A program made the translations under genes and the position numbers. The notes beneath the pieces are model-generated. The model was not told the DNA's origin. It searched no databases and was given only the letters and a program-made list of their open reading frames with translations. Shown here in pieces: positions 1 through 11,840 of a DNA stretch of 64,000 bases (positions are counted from its first letter, which is position 1; the number at the start of each line of letters is the position of its first letter). This DNA is from Dichomitus squalens LYAD-421 SS1 (taxonomy: Eukaryota > Basidiomycota > Agaricomycetes > Polyporales > Polyporaceae): positions 975,469-1,039,468 of the forward strand of contig NW_006766891.1 of NCBI RefSeq assembly GCF_000275845.1, read 5' to 3'.

Positions 1-86
1 GCCCAGCGTGAACGAACGGTTGGTCCCTGCTTCCCGCGCATATCTCTTCGGTGGCGGGCTGACACGCTAACGCGCCACATTGCTAG

Positions 87-1273
87 CTATGAGGAACTCG
101 TCCGACAGTCCTACGTTCAGGCGCACCCCCAACTCCGCTTCTGCCCCCACCCAGGCTGCCCGCAGACGGTCTCCTGCACGTCAGCGAACAAGTCATCGCT
201 GACCACAGTCGTTCCCACCGTCAAGTGCGCCTCGGGCCACGCCTTCTGCTTTGGCTGCGGCCTCGACTCGGATCACCGGCCCATCATATGCAAGTTGGTC
301 AAGAGCTGGCTCAAGAACGCACGTGAAGATGCCGGCACGTCGCAGTGGATCAAGGCGAACACGCGGACGTGCCCGAAGTGCGAAAACAACATCGAGAAGA
401 ACGGCGGATGCAAGTGAGTAAGCTCAAGCTCCCCCATCTCCACCATCTGCGTGTGAACCCGCGCGGTGTATGCTGACATACTGCCCCATGGGTCAGCCGT
501 ATTTTGTGCCGACATTGTAACTATCAGTTCTGCTGGCTGTGCATGAAGAACTGGGACGTCCATGGGTACAACAATGAGGTTTGCAACGCGTGGAAAGAGC
601 CCGAGCCAGATGAGATGAAGACGACGGCGAAGCAGAATCTGGACAAGTGGCTGTTCTATTTCGATCGGTTCAACAATCATGAGATCTCCGCGCGCCTAGA
701 CGAGGAGCTGTGCGCCCGCACGGAAGAGAAGATGGTTGAGTGGCAGAAGACGAGCAAACTGTCGTGGATTGAGGTGCGTGTGCCATTGCTCGCTTACTCA
801 TGTGGCATGCGAAAGTACGGACACGACGAGCTGACCTAGATTCCGCACTTTAAGTCTACGTTCATGCACGATGCCGTGGACGAGCTGACTCGATGTCGCG
901 TGAACCTCAAGTGGTCGTATGCCATGGCCTACTTCCTCGCGCCAGGGAATGACAAGGAAATCTTCGAGGCAATCCAAGCGTACGCACATCGATCTTCGTC
1001 GCTCATGTGTTGGCATTGACATGCATTCTCAGGGATTTGGAGAAAGCCGTGGAAGACCTATCACAGCTGCTCGAAGAGCCAGTGGAGGCAGACAGCGTTA
1101 AGACCCTCCGGCAACGCATGCTGGACAAAACGGTGTGTGTATTGTCTTTGAAGCTTGACAATATGCTCACGGCGACTCAGGTCTACGTCCGTGGTCGGCA
1201 CGAGATCCTACTGCAGGATACCGCCGAAGGCCTAGAGCAGGGTCGCTGGAATTGGATTGAACCCGCAGACTGA
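87..1273 (+). CDS. Ariadne-type RBR E3 ubiquitin ligase, 3' part
   Basis: This is the C-terminal part of an RBR (RING1-IBR-RING2) ubiquitin ligase of the Ariadne class; the gene starts upstream of the window. Readable exons are about 87-413, 497-773, 840-979, 1033-1132 and 1181-1273, all with GT-AG junctions that keep frame. The first carries an IBR domain (FCPHPGC, then CASGHAFCFGCG). The 413/497 junction rebuilds RING2: CPKCENNI, then GGCNRILC, with FCWLCMKNW closing the zinc site. The Cys of GGCN is the expected catalytic thioester residue. Downstream is an Ariadne-domain-like helical region (DLEKAVEDLSQLLEE and a Trp-rich tail, RWNWIEPAD). RBR ligases receive ubiquitin from an E2 on the RING2 cysteine before passing it to the substrate. 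The acceptor near 86 is inferred. Confidence 0.85.
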
Positions 1274-1628
1274 GCATGTCCGTTCGTCACATGAGCACTA
1301 CAGATGTTGTTCTCAGGATGCAGTATCAAAGCTCGCAGCGGAACCTTAAACCAGGAATTGTACCATAACACGCATTACCGTAGCGGAGCACGTCATTGCA
1401 GTGTCGACAATGGTGACTGAGAGCAACGGCGGGATAAAGACAAGTCACGCTTGTGTGTTCAGTGTTGGGCAATCTGAAGATGCACCACGAAAAGGGCTGG
1501 GATAGCGTGATAAAGCGGTGATGGTGAGGCGCGCAAAGATTACACATTAGGTAGGATACAGCGTGGATGAAGCACAGACCACAATGTGTTCGCAGTTGCA
1601 GGCAGATGTCCCTTGACACTCCCGACAT
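1274..1628. other. convergent 3' intergenic region
   Basis: This lies between the stop of the RBR ligase and the stop of COX17, which converge. I see only presumed 3' untranslated sequence and no credible coding region. Confidence 0.5.
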
Positions 1629-2011
1629 CTAGAGCTTGAAGCCGAGACTGCGCATGCACGCAATGTGCCTCTGCACGAGCTCCTTGCACTTCTCGTCCGC
1701 CTCCGACGCGTCCGCGCTCAGGAAGCAGTCGTCCCGCGCCGACTTCGTCTGCGGGCACGCGCAGCACCTACCCCCGCAGCATCCCCTCGTCAGCTTCCGC
1801 CGCTCAAAACAGCAACGACAGGAATAGAAAGGACGTACGGTTTCAGGCCTTCAGGGTTGAGCGGGTTCTGCTTCGGGTCTGTGGGGTCGTACGGCTTGTC
1901 CTGTACGGCGGGTGTGGACGAGCCAGAGCCCCCCCACCACGAGCTAATCTGTGCCGTGGTGAGCACCTAATCGTTCTGTCGTACCTGGGTGGATCTTACC
2001 GAAGCGAACAT
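1629..2011 (-). CDS. COX17: Cytochrome c oxidase copper chaperone Cox17
   Basis: Cox17 carries Cu(I) in the mitochondrial intermembrane space and hands it to Sco1 and Cox11 for cytochrome oxidase assembly. Three exons, 2011-2000, 1948-1839 and 1767-1629, give 86 residues. The first exon encodes only MFAS before a gtaaga donor. The exon 2/3 junction creates the copper-binding KPCCACPQT motif. The twin CX9C pair of the CHCH fold follows (C-ACPQTKSARD-DC and C-KELVQRHIA-C), ending CMRSLGFKL. Length and motif order match fungal Cox17. The start is the only ATG that leads through spliced frames into the CCAC motif. The tiny first exon is easily missed by gene callers. Confidence 0.93.
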
Positions 2012-3380
2012 TTGTTGGATGTCACCTTGGGAGAGTGTTGATTGCGCAAGAAGAGACCGAGACGTGCGAGGTGTCCCAAAGCAACCACAGAGAGGAGGAA
2101 AGGACAGGGGAGCAAGCGACGCTGCTTACCGAATGCGCCCGAGGCGTTATGCAAGGATTCGAAATTGGGGTTAGACAGGCCGAGCCCTAGTATGGGGTTA
2201 GGTCTAGGCACTCGGTCAGACGCCTCTATGTACTCGGACTTGCGACATCATCTACCTGATCTCCGAACGACGATTGCGACGTCCGAGTCCGGCCGTCCGT
2301 TCCCTACTTCGCACACCATAAGTATCGGCGAGCGTGCGTCGTGATCTGAGCTAACCTCACGCTCCGACGGCCCTGAGACCCGCGAACTTATCAGGCACAT
2401 CCAAACAATCCCGCATCCCGTCTATCAGTCAATCGTGTGTTCATTCAAGTCGTCATTATAGAGAAAAAGTCCTCGTGAAGACATGTCAATGGGGTCGGAT
2501 GGTATGTATACGCCAGCAGGGCGGCGGTCGCCAGAACGTCAACTCGGCAAGGGGTAACAAGTGCGCGATGTACGAGACCGTGTGTATGCGTATGCGTATG
2601 CAACCAAACCAGTAGACGGTTCTCTATCGTCGTGACCGTACGCATCGAGCCTTCGCGGCCCTGGCGCAGTGTAAGTGTGTGCGTGGTCGATGGTCGGACG
2701 GGGGGGTGAGTGGATTGTGAGGGGTAGTGGTGGTGGTAGTAGGGGGAACCGCTGACTGGCGGGGAGTGTGATGGACACTGGTGATCAAAATAAACTGTCC
2801 CATGCGTACTCTCATCTCGGATACTCGTCGTAAAGGAGAAAGAAGCCAGAAAGATAATGAGAAAGAGATAAAGAGCCGAGGACCGAGATCTGGGGACTAG
2901 AGTACAGGGTACACATCGAAGCCTGGCGCTCGACAGTGACAAGAACCCGTGCGTAGGGGATGGATGGTGAAGATGCTCAGGACGTACAACCGGACCCTGA
3001 TAGAATGGAATGGGAAATGGGACAGATGGGGGTAGATGAGTGAATGAGGAATCATGTTTGGGGAAGAAGCCAAGGGGTGAGCAACGCGTCCCCGAGGAGT
3101 TAAGTTAGATCCGTGTATGCGGCGCCGAAGGTGAACAAACAAGCCACAGGCACGGATGTCTATGGAGAAGGATGGGCATTATGCGTGGTGATGGATTGTC
3201 CGCAAGAGTACGTCTAATTTTCTCGGGGACCCCGCGCCGCTAGGGATATGGTACAGGGTGGTCGGCGAGCAGACCGGGCGGGGCTCTACAGTCTAGAGAT
3301 GTCGAGGCGGAGATGCGGATGCGGCAGACGGATGAACAAACAACGGCGGAAAGACGGCGGGAGCCGAAGGGGAACCAAGG
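2012..3380. other. intergenic, simple repeats
   Basis: This spans the COX17 promoter and the 3' flank of the CBM21 gene. Around 2580-2780 there is low-complexity DNA: repeated tatgcg units and runs of gtg/ggt. Open frames here have repetitive composition and no domain, so I do not call a gene. Confidence 0.5.
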
Positions 3381-5828
3381 TTAACGCGCAGCGGACACCA
3401 TCGAAGGCGAGTCCATCAGGCCTGCGAACCCTGCGGTCCGCATCGTCGGCGTCGTCGAGCCGCTGCTGATCGACGCGACGTCGTCGTAGCTCGGCGAACG
3501 AGTCGGCGTCTCGCCAGGAGAGAGCATGTAGCTCGGGCTGGGCGACATAGACAGGAACTCCTCCACGCTCGACGCAGAGTGCGAGCGGTGAATCACGTCC
3601 TGCCCGACGTCCAAGAACGATCCCTCGTTCCCGGTGTAGTAGCAGTACCTGCACGAGTCGCCGATCAGCGATCCGGACAAGTCCAGAAACAGACAAAACG
3701 CGTACTTGTTCAAGAACGAGCTATAGCTCTCGCTCTCCGCACCCCGCGCCTCTCCAAACCCGAACACCCGCTCGTCCGTCGGGCTCCCCGACGGCGAGCT
3801 CTGCAGGCTCGACTCCGAGTTCGACGTGACGCTGGGCGTGCTCTCCTCGCTCCCTCCCCTCTCCAGGAACCACGTCGGCCGCTCGCTCGCGCCCGCTTCC
3901 ATCTCCCTCGCCATCAGCGCCAGGTTCTCCGAGCTCAGCCGCGCGCCCCGCTCCTTGACCGGGGTCCCGGGCGGAGTCCGCTTGACCTCCATGCCCGTCT
4001 GCGCGAGCCCGATTTCGAAGTACCCCCGCTGGTGGTTGCGATTCCGCCGGCGACTCATGATCGGCACGAGGCTGTCGTCCGCCACATCCGCGCTCGCGTT
4101 TCCGGCGCCGTAGAATGACGCCGACAGCTGCTCGAGCGGGCTGTCAGGCTGAACGAGGCGCGGAGAACGCGTGATCGACGACCGCACGTCCTCGACCATC
4201 GCCTGCTTGCTCATCGCGCCGCGTTTCGGGAAGTACGAGAGCGTGTTCGGGTACGTCACGTTGCGGGCGTGGCCCGACTTCGTCGGGGTGACGGACGTCG
4301 GCGGAGACCGCGTCCACGGGCTCCGGAGCGACGCCGAGAAGTCGTAGCGGGCGGCGAGGGACGTCGACGCCTCGAGCGTGAAGGTGCTGTTAGACTTGCG
4401 TATGCCGCTGGTGCCCTGCGCCATGAAGCTGCCGACGGTCTCCTGGCTATTGACGACGTTCTCAAGCTTGGTCTTGAGCGACGCGAGGTTGCCGGTCGAG
4501 GTCGACGGAGAAGCGGGCCGCGGACGCGGGACCCTGGCGAACGTGGCCTTGTAGTTCATGCCGCCGTTGTTGTCCCAGATCTCGCGGCCGGCCACGTTAT
4601 AGCGAAGCGCGCAGTACATCGTCTTCTCTTCTATCCGCGCCAGCATGTCGCCTAGACGAATGGCGAACGAGAAGCGATCGAACACGCCGCCAGATACGGA
4701 TTCTAGGTACTTGGCGGTCACCTCGCTCGTCGTCTGCCAGTAGTCGACCGTGAACCGGACAGCGACCCACTTCTCGAACGCGATGTTGCGCACGCGCACG
4801 CGGCCGTTGAGGGCCAAGCCGTCTTCCGACAGCTTCAACTCCTCGAGGGCGATGTCCGCATCCGCCCGTGGCGCCGCAGGCATGTTCGTTACCGTCATGG
4901 TCAGCATCATTTCCTCGTCCTTCTTCGAGCCATATATCGAGCTCGGGAAGTCGCTCTCCGTACCGCTCGTGTCGTCCGTCGGGGATCCCTCGCGAGAGAT
5001 AGCCAAAGGCTTCTGCTCGGCGAGGAACAACTTGACCTGCTCCAAGCGGGAATCGAAGTGCACCGACTTGACGGGCGTCGTCGGCTCGCTCTTCGTCAAA
5101 CTGACTCCCGTCACGACCGAGAGGTCGCCACGGACGACCGGCCGTCTCGACTTCAGCGAAGACTTGAGCGGCTCCCCAGACTTCTTCCGCGCCGACTTCG
5201 CAGCGTCGATGTGTGGCGCAGAGACGATGCGGTTGCTGTCCGTACGGACCATGGACGGCCGCGCCACAGCAGTCTTCTCGTCAGATACGTCGACGCGGAG
5301 CGTCGGCTTGGGGGTCGCGAACGAGGTGGACGCGCGGGGGGTGTCGTCCCCGGAAGCGGCCGGGACCACGGGGAAAGCGGCACCCTGCTTGTTGCTCCTC
5401 GCCTTCAAGACGGCGGGCGTGGGGGTCGAGTCTGCAGCGGAGCGGAACGGCTGCATCCTCGGCGTGCGGGTGCGCTTCGCACGCGGGTACATCTGGACGT
5501 ACGACTCCGAGCCGCTGGACGAGGAGCTGGACGCCTCGTCCTCATGTGTGGTGACGGGCTCTTGCGGCTGAGGGGGGCTGGGGGATACGACCAGGACAGT
5601 GGGAATGGGGACCACCGCAGGGTAAGTGGCGTCCGCAGACAACACTCGCGAGATGGTCGCGGGTGGGGGCGATGGCGTCGACTGGAACGCAGTCAGGCCG
5701 ACCGACGAGCGCGACGAGAACGTCCTACGGGGGATGTGCGGCAGGGGTGCGCCAGCACTGTTCGAGTGCCGCGAGTAGGTGTAGTCCATGCGGGTGGTGT
5801 ATGTCTGGAGGTTCACGACCGTGCTCAT
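3381..5828 (-). CDS. CBM21 glycogen-targeting regulatory subunit of protein phosphatase 1 (Gac1/PPP1R3-like)
   Basis: This likely recruits type-1 phosphatase to glycogen to activate glycogen synthase. The start is the ATG at 5828 (MSTVVNLQTY); the upstream open frame lacks conserved character. After removal of a 57-nt in-frame intron (3649-3705) the protein is 796 residues. Residues 254-258 (KSVHF), followed by DSRLEQVKLF, form an RVxF PP1-docking motif as in the PPP1R3/Gac1 family. A CBM21 domain covers about residues 320-432 and ends with the glycogen-binding signature WDNNGGMNY. The remainder is Ser/Pro-rich and predicted disordered. The intron matters: spliced, the C-terminal part reads FLNKYCYYTG, whereas unspliced it gains 19 hydrophobic residues. 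Family assignment is strong; the specific phosphatase target is inferred. Confidence 0.9.
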   Translation of the reverse strand: MSTVVNLQTYTTRMDYTYSRHSNSAGAPLPHIPRRTFSSRSSVGLTAFQSTPSPPPATISRVLSADATYPAVVPIPTVLVVSPSPPQPQEPVTTHEDEASSSSSSGSESYVQMYPRAKRTRTPRMQPFRSAADSTPTPAVLKARSNKQGAAFPVVPAASGDDTPRASTSFATPKPTLRVDVSDEKTAVARPSMVRTDSNRIVSAPHIDAAKSARKKSGEPLKSSLKSRRPVVRGDLSVVTGVSLTKSEPTTPVKSVHFDSRLEQVKLFLAEQKPLAISREGSPTDDTSGTESDFPSSIYGSKKDEEMMLTMTVTNMPAAPRADADIALEELKLSEDGLALNGRVRVRNIAFEKWVAVRFTVDYWQTTSEVTAKYLESVSGGVFDRFSFAIRLGDMLARIEEKTMYCALRYNVAGREIWDNNGGMNYKATFARVPRPRPASPSTSTGNLASLKTKLENVVNSQETVGSFMAQGTSGIRKSNSTFTLEASTSLAARYDFSASLRSPWTRSPPTSVTPTKSGHARNVTYPNTLSYFPKRGAMSKQAMVEDVRSSITRSPRLVQPDSPLEQLSASFYGAGNASADVADDSLVPIMSRRRNRNHQRGYFEIGLAQTGMEVKRTPPGTPVKERGARLSSENLALMAREMEAGASERPTWFLERGGSEESTPSVTSNSESSLQSSPSGSPTDERVFGFGEARGAESESYSSFLNKYAFCLFLDLSGSLIGDSCRYCYYTGNEGSFLDVGQDVIHRSHSASSVEEFLSMSPSPSYMLSPGETPTRSPSYDDVASISSGSTTPTMRTAGFAGLMDSPSMVSAAR

Positions 5829-8800
5829 GAGGGGCTCTGTCTGGGGGGGGGACGTGCGAATAAGCACCAGCGGGAAAGTTCGACGGCTGACTGGCGCGCG
5901 GCTGACCACACAGGTGCCGGCCGCGCTCAGGTCAGTTCGGGATGGATTGCTCACCTCGGGTTGGCGTCGTTCAGAACGGAGAGGGGATGCGCTAGGCCGG
6001 CGGATCGAAGGCGCAGGAGAGGGCGAAGAAGATAATTATATGGAAAACGGTGTCGCGGAAGGCGAGCGAAGGGCGCCGGGTAGCACTGGTGAGAATGAGC
6101 GACGTTTCTGAATCGGGAGATCGTCGGTTTCATCAGCGACTGGAGCTTCTCCGGACCGTGGCTTGCGACGAAGCGCAGTAGGAAAGAGAGAGGAAGAGAT
6201 ACTCACCGGTGTCCGTCAGAAGAGTTTCCGGAGCGGGTACAACTCAGCGATGGCGGGCGAGACGGCGACAAGAGAGTCCTGGCCGTCCGAACGCGGTGAG
6301 CCGGGGCCGGAAACGGCTGGAAAGGAGCGGGGGCTCACCAGAGAGGACAGCAAGCTCGCTGCCGTGGACGGTGACCTCTGGAGACGACACGGCCTGTGGG
6401 GGGAAGCGGCGGACGGTGGGTGTGGAGGACGAGAGATAAGTAGGGGGCAAATAAGTAAGGGTGGGTTGATGTCGCACGTGGGCGGCGCGGCCGACGTCTG
6501 GGCTCGGAGCTGGGACCAATCGACTGCTCGCGCCTGTCCAAGAAACGAGACGAATTACGCTCGCCATCAATCGCTGGCCTGGGCCCCGCTCGACACGGCC
6601 GCATCCCAGATTTCCTTTCTCTCATACCGCTTCCCTGGAACCCCTCTTGCCTTCTCTGCCCCTCCTCCCGCTCGTTGTGCATCCTGCACCTCGAGGCCAT
6701 CGATGTTCTCTCCACCATCCACTGCAGCGTGCCCACTTCAAGTTTTCGCGACGTCCGGCCGTCGTCGGTGTGCCGAAGCGTGCTTATCTACCGCCACCAT
6801 AGTCGTCAGAAGCTTGACTCAGACCGGGAAGTCAGCTCGCATTCTCTCCTTATCTCGCACCGCCCACGGCGACAGGACCGGCAACCCACCCACTAGACAC
6901 ATTACTTACACAATGGCTGGCGGCGATAGGCTCGCGCCATACGTCCTCGGGCTTGGGCAAGCCGCTTCGCAAGACCAGGATTGGTTGCATCCCCCTCGTC
7001 TCGACCCAACAGATCTCCCAATATTGTTGCCCCAGTCTCGACAATGAATCAGTCTTCCAACAGAACAGGTGGAGCGGCGAAGGGAGCGCCTCGTCTTCCC
7101 CAACTTCCCCAGAGAATGCACCTGCGCTTCTCCATATGGGCGGGGGCAACAAAGTGAGCCCACTTTGCCCATTCTCGGTATCAAAGCCGCCCGTCGACCG
7201 GGAGCTCTTGTTCTCGTAATCGCAGGTGCCGTACACGCGGCAAGACGTGAAGCTTCAAGGGCACGAAAGGCAGGCCGATGTCCTCCCAACAAACGCTCAC
7301 GGCGTTTGGCGGCTGCAATGCAGTAGTATGTGATCGCTCATCGTTGCTGCGGGAGTTAGACAGATGGTGCAGCACCATATTCCGAATGATTTTGTTCACC
7401 GTGTGTTCCTAAGCACTTACGGCACTTACGATCCGCAATGTTTAACCGTCTGTACATGTTCAACAGGACAGGCCATGTGTTTCCCACGTCTTCAGGGCTC
7501 CTCTTGTCTGCTGTCGTTTGCTGTCCTCTTCACCGGACCTGCAGGCCTAGCGGGCCTGCGAGCATCGGGAATATATCATGTCTGACAGCGAATGCGCATT
7601 TTGGCGGAATGGAGCCTATGGAGGGCTCGCGATCGACGGCTGCGTTGCGACGAAGCCACCATCCAAGATGCTACGCGCTTCAACAGATCAACCACAGTTT
7701 GTGAGGGTGTGTGTCTCCTCATCTTTCTCAATCCCCGCAACAGACCCCCTTCCGAGCCCGTCTTCTTGTAACTGGAATTGCTCTTCGGCGACCGCGACTA
7801 GCGTAGGCGGCAGCCCGACTCACCCACTTTCCGGCATCTCCTTCATTGAATCTGGAACTTGTCCTCTCCAGCCAGCGTCCGGGCCAAAAGACATTGATTG
7901 CCAAGGCCCATCTGATCAGGGCCGGGATCACAGTCCAGATTGGCAAACAAGCATCCATATCATCATCCATGACGTTGACAGCACTTTCCGGATTCGGTCG
8001 CGTCGGCAGCGCCCGAGCCAAGGTCTCGCCGTCGCTGGTACGGCTTGCGATGTGACGTCATCTACCAGCGGCTACGATGGTTGGCCCCAGGCCCTGCAAC
8101 GCGGACGGGAACAACGAACGCGTCCGCGTGAGCTCGAGGGCGGTGTTACGCCACCGATGTGTTTTGTCTTCTTGAATACTGGATTTCTTCTGATGCCCCA
8201 CCCGCCGCTGCGTCCCTGGCCGCTGCACGAGGTGATCCGCGCCTGTCGTTGTCTTCCCCAACGAAACCGGCCTGTGAGTCCAGAGAGCCCCCATGATTAG
8301 CGGGCGACGTCCCACGACACCATTGAGGTTACTTAGCAGATGACACAATGCGGAGGTCACCCAGTCCACATGCACAGGTGCATCGTCCCAGCACGCAGCG
8401 CGAAAGTATGACATGTCATGCTACCGCCTCAGAGGCCAATTCTGGAGAGCATGACAGAAGCTTCTCCCCACTGCCATCAGTCTAACATCCCCCGCACGAA
8501 TAGGGGGCCACACCAGGTCAGTCATGCGTCCAATCCGTTCCCCCGCGTCGCCAACCAGCTGACCATCATCTCATTCCGAAGCGACGATGAATTACTGCGT
8601 GCGACATAACCTTTGAGGGACATTTGGTGTTTGGCACCTCATGGCTCCCCCAAATCTCCGCTTCTTCCGCGACCCTGTCGTGTTCGGTGCTCGGGGATCA
8701 TGCATCTCCGAGAACGTTCTCCCTCTTTCATGCCGATATACTCCACCGCAGAAGGAGGCTCATGGTCAGCTGTAACACCGCCCTGCAAACTGACACAACC

Positions 8801-9305
8801 GTTCTTAAGGTACTACGGCGCTGTCTTCCAGCATCATCCGTCACCACGATTCAACGTCAACGTCAACTCTTTTTGACCTCAAAACACCAGTGTGGATGGA
8901 GAACGAACGGGAGGTGGCTTGCACGGCGGGTAGATGCGCGGAAGCCTCGTCTCTGTCATCGGTTTGGCCGACGCACGCTTACCCCATTCCAGCGGTAATC
9001 TCGTCCGTCCAAGCTGTCATGAGCAACTCTGACAGATGTGGATGACTGAACCGCGAACTTCCCATTTTTACTGGTTCCTAAGCATTCCTGTTAGACTTCA
9101 GACGTGCGTCGACCATCACCACAATGGACCACACAGAGGAGACAACGTTCACGGCTGCCACCTATGGCCTATCTGGCACGCACCATCTTCCGACCGAGAA
9201 GACTAGAGCAGCGGTAGCACCGCGTCGGCATGTGCTCAACTGCTCCAGCAACCCATTGCAGAGAATATACACGCATTGGCATCCAGCATTAACGGCCTCA
9301 TCCAA
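5829..9305. other. long gene-poor intergenic region
   Basis: The right edge of the CBM21 gene and its promoter lie at the left. CT-rich stretches near 6590-6850 look like a fungal promoter on the + strand, but I cannot build a spliced gene behind them. Open frames near 6163-7047 and 7578-8300 have no domain and irregular composition. I see no terminal repeats or recognised protein remains. Confidence 0.4.
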
Positions 9306-10307
9306 CTATTGTACACGCAGGCCGAGCTCAGCATCCCCTCCAACCCACACGACCTTCCCGAACGGCGTCTTGTTCGACCGCCCCTGCCCAGAGCCGGATA
9401 CAGCGAACCCCACTTCGTAGATCCCCGCACCGTGCGCCCGCACGTACTCCTTCTCCTCGGCGCTCTCCGCCGCGCCGACTCTCAGCACAGGGATCCTAGA
9501 GGGCGGGGCGACGCGTGACGGCTGCAGGTCGAGGTGCCACACGACCTCCTCCGCAGTCGAGGAGTACGGGGACGCCCCGAGGACGGAGGTGAGCCGCCCG
9601 GCGGTCGCGGCGAGCGCGTCGGGCGGGACGAGCAGCTTGACGTGCGCCACGCCCAGCGCGCTGTTGTCGTGCTGGGTGTTCGCGCGCGGCTCCAGAGGCA
9701 CCTGCAGTCGCGAACGAACGTCAATTAGTATCACCCAGAGTCGGCGCGTCCCCCATCGCGGTATCGTACCCGCCAAGCCCGCGGAGTGAGGTCCCCGCAG
9801 AAGAACGGCAACGTCCCCCGCGCGCCGTCAGGCGGGCCGCTGATGAGCCACTCGAGCACCCTGCCGTCCTCGCGCCTGCGGCCCCCGCGCACCTCGCGCG
9901 CGTAGCGCACCCCGCTCCCTTCCTCCTCCGCGCGCCCGTTGATCGTCTCCGCGACAGAAGGCGCCCCGCCGTTCCCGAGGAACGCGAAGTCGATCCACCC
10001 CGGCCGCTTGTGCGCCCAGGGGTTCGGGTCGTCGGGCGGCGGGGGCGCGGCGAAGTGCAGGAGCTCGAGGTAGGTGCCGTCTGCGAAGACGACGAGCGCG
10101 TTCGCGGTCTGGCCGCCTGTGTGCGTCCCGCCGGGGGACACGCTGCGCGCGGTCTCCGTCAGTCTTCAAGTGCATGGGCGCGTGCGAGCAGAGGAGGGGC
10201 ACGGACGTGAATCCCAGGTTTTGGAACGCGTGCACGCTGTCCTGGAGCGTCCCTGGGGGCGTTAGATGGACGATGTGGTCCAGGATCCTAGTGGAAAGGC
10301 CGGTCAT
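9306..10307 (-). CDS. Glyoxalase-like (VOC superfamily) protein, copy 1
   Basis: This is a member of the fungal Glyoxalase-like domain family (VOC fold); its substrate is unknown. Three exons, 10307-10207, 10142-9770 and 9701-9306, give 289 residues. It opens with STRILDHIVHL, a typical first VOC strand. The exon 1/2 junction yields TVSPGGTHTGGQT followed by NALVVFADGTYLELL. Exon 2 contains WIDFAFLG and CGDLTPRAWR, and exon 3 a second beta-alpha module (GVAHVKLLVPPDAL). A second copy lies about 2.6 kb away at 11882-12880 with introns at the same two places, so the pair arose by tandem duplication. The family includes proteins annotated as glyoxalase or dioxygenase, but nothing here shows which reaction is catalysed. 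Confidence 0.82.
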
Positions 10308-11080
10308 CCTGGCAGTGCTAGTGGTATGCTCTGGTCTCCTGGTCAGTATGTAGTGCGAGTCTGAGGACGAATCGGCTTGTTATGTCGTCGCGGGTGAGTG
10401 GGGGGTCGGGGAGATTGGTCGTTCGATCTCACCAGCGTGCGCGACGAACGCGTAATGCCTTCTCGCCTCGTGACGTCCACGATCACGCGCTCACAACCCG
10501 ACGTAGCGTGTTCGCGTGACTGAGGAGCATCGATTGTACCATGCATGTAGGGTCGAGACCGATGGGTGCGAAGGCCATCGCCAGCATATTTCACGCGGAC
10601 ATCATAGGGTGCGCATATATGCGCCGAGAAATCGCAACTAAGCTTCAGAGTCCTTGTCGAACCCCTGTTCGTCTTGTTGGTATAAGCGTTGGGACATTCT
10701 TGGGATCCAGCAGGGCCATCGACGATGGAGCTTGTCGAGATGGTCATCGCGGCGCCATACCGAAACCTACACATTGCCAGCAGTTCCCGCGACCCCGTAT
10801 ACACTTACAATAATTGATGAATGTCAAGAGGACGGGCAAGCGCCCTCCTCCCACCCATCTGCATCCATGTACGTATCAAGCTGCCGCTGCATCCAAAGAG
10901 ACATTTTTCGGCCCACGTCTCGGTATCCCATGGCCGAACGTGCCGCAAACATCCTGTGCCGGTCATACGAGAGGGAAAGCTGGCCAAAGTCATATGAAGA
11001 GACGACTGTGCCTTGTCATCCGGCCAGTCGGATGGTCCCTACCACTGCTACATCTGCATGGCAACCGATGTGCCATGACT
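10308..11080. other. intergenic upstream of glyoxalase-like copy 1
   Basis: This contains the promoter of copy 1 and runs to the left end of the Tc1/mariner-like element. No coding region or repeat is evident. Confidence 0.5.
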
Positions 11081-11118
11081 TATGGTGCAGTTCACTAAGT
11101 CGCCACCACTTTTGGACG
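11081..11118 (+). repeat. left terminal inverted repeat
   Basis: These 38 nt are the exact reverse complement of 11841-11878, beginning with the TA target dinucleotide. Confidence 0.9.
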
Positions 11119-11229
11119 ACGATAAGCGCGCGCTTAAGCGACCACGTGACCCCCGTAATGTTGGGACTCGACATTTCATGCTGGGTGGCAAAGCTTGGAC
11201 CGCAAGTTGCATAGGCCGACATACCATTT

Positions 11230-11610
11230 GTGGTAATGGATAGAGTAGACAGACTTTCAATGCAACATACAACTACTGAACACTTCTCCTGTGCCTGCAT
11301 ATTTCTACCGAAATCTCACTGTGAAATCAACTTCATCGAGTACTTTTGGGGTGCGGTGAAACATTGGCTCCAGGAGCATTGCGACTATACATTCGAGACT
11401 CTCCGCGAGAACATGCCAAAGGCTTTGCGATCAGTCTCAGTTGAGCTGTTACGGAAATGGGAGCACCAGGCTTGGAGATGCATTGATGCATATGCTGAGG
11501 GTCTTGGAGCATGCAAGGCCCAGTACAAAGTCAAGGAGTTCAGTTCTCGTAGATATAAGTCTCACCGTCGCATCCCAGAGCAGCTCGCACAGGCGATGGA
11601 CGTTACATGA
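11230..11610 (+). pseudogene. DDE transposase C-terminal remnant
   Basis: The frame encodes a fragment of about 110 residues beginning near SCACIFLPKSHCEINFIEYF and going on through WGAVKHWLQEHCDYTF to FSSRRYKSHRRIPEQLAQ. The N-F-I-E-Y-F-W-G block resembles the N-P-I-E-x-F-W-G region around the final acidic catalytic residue in IS630/Tc1/mariner-type basidiomycete transposases. The DNA-binding domain and the first two catalytic aspartates are missing, so this cannot be an active enzyme. The surrounding inverted repeats show it belongs to the same element. Confidence 0.8.
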
Positions 11611-11840
11611 AATTACTGCAGCATGTTATGTAATACAACAAACTTCCATATTGGGAATAGACGCACAAGTCATGTGATACCCGTGATTTGGGGAGGTCGT
11701 CTTGGCCAGTTATCATCCAATGAAAAAAACTTTTCCGGGGATCTGTTCCCCCTGTGGAATGCTTGCCAATGACAAGTTATGGGACGACTTTGTTGGAAGC
11801 TGCGGGACTTATAGCATGGCGCGCATGCGGGCGCTTACCA

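Noticed and set aside
2445..2942. 165-codon minus-strand frame with a hydrophobic start
   Set aside because: Composition is driven by simple repeats (His/Thr from cacaca-type DNA) and it lies in the 3' flank of another gene.
4256..6035. Long plus-strand open frames opposite the CBM21 gene
   Set aside because: They are GC-rich antisense shadows with Arg-rich, domain-free text.
7578..8300. 240-codon plus-strand open frame
   Set aside because: No domain, no splice structure and irregular composition; overlapping frames on both strands look equally random.
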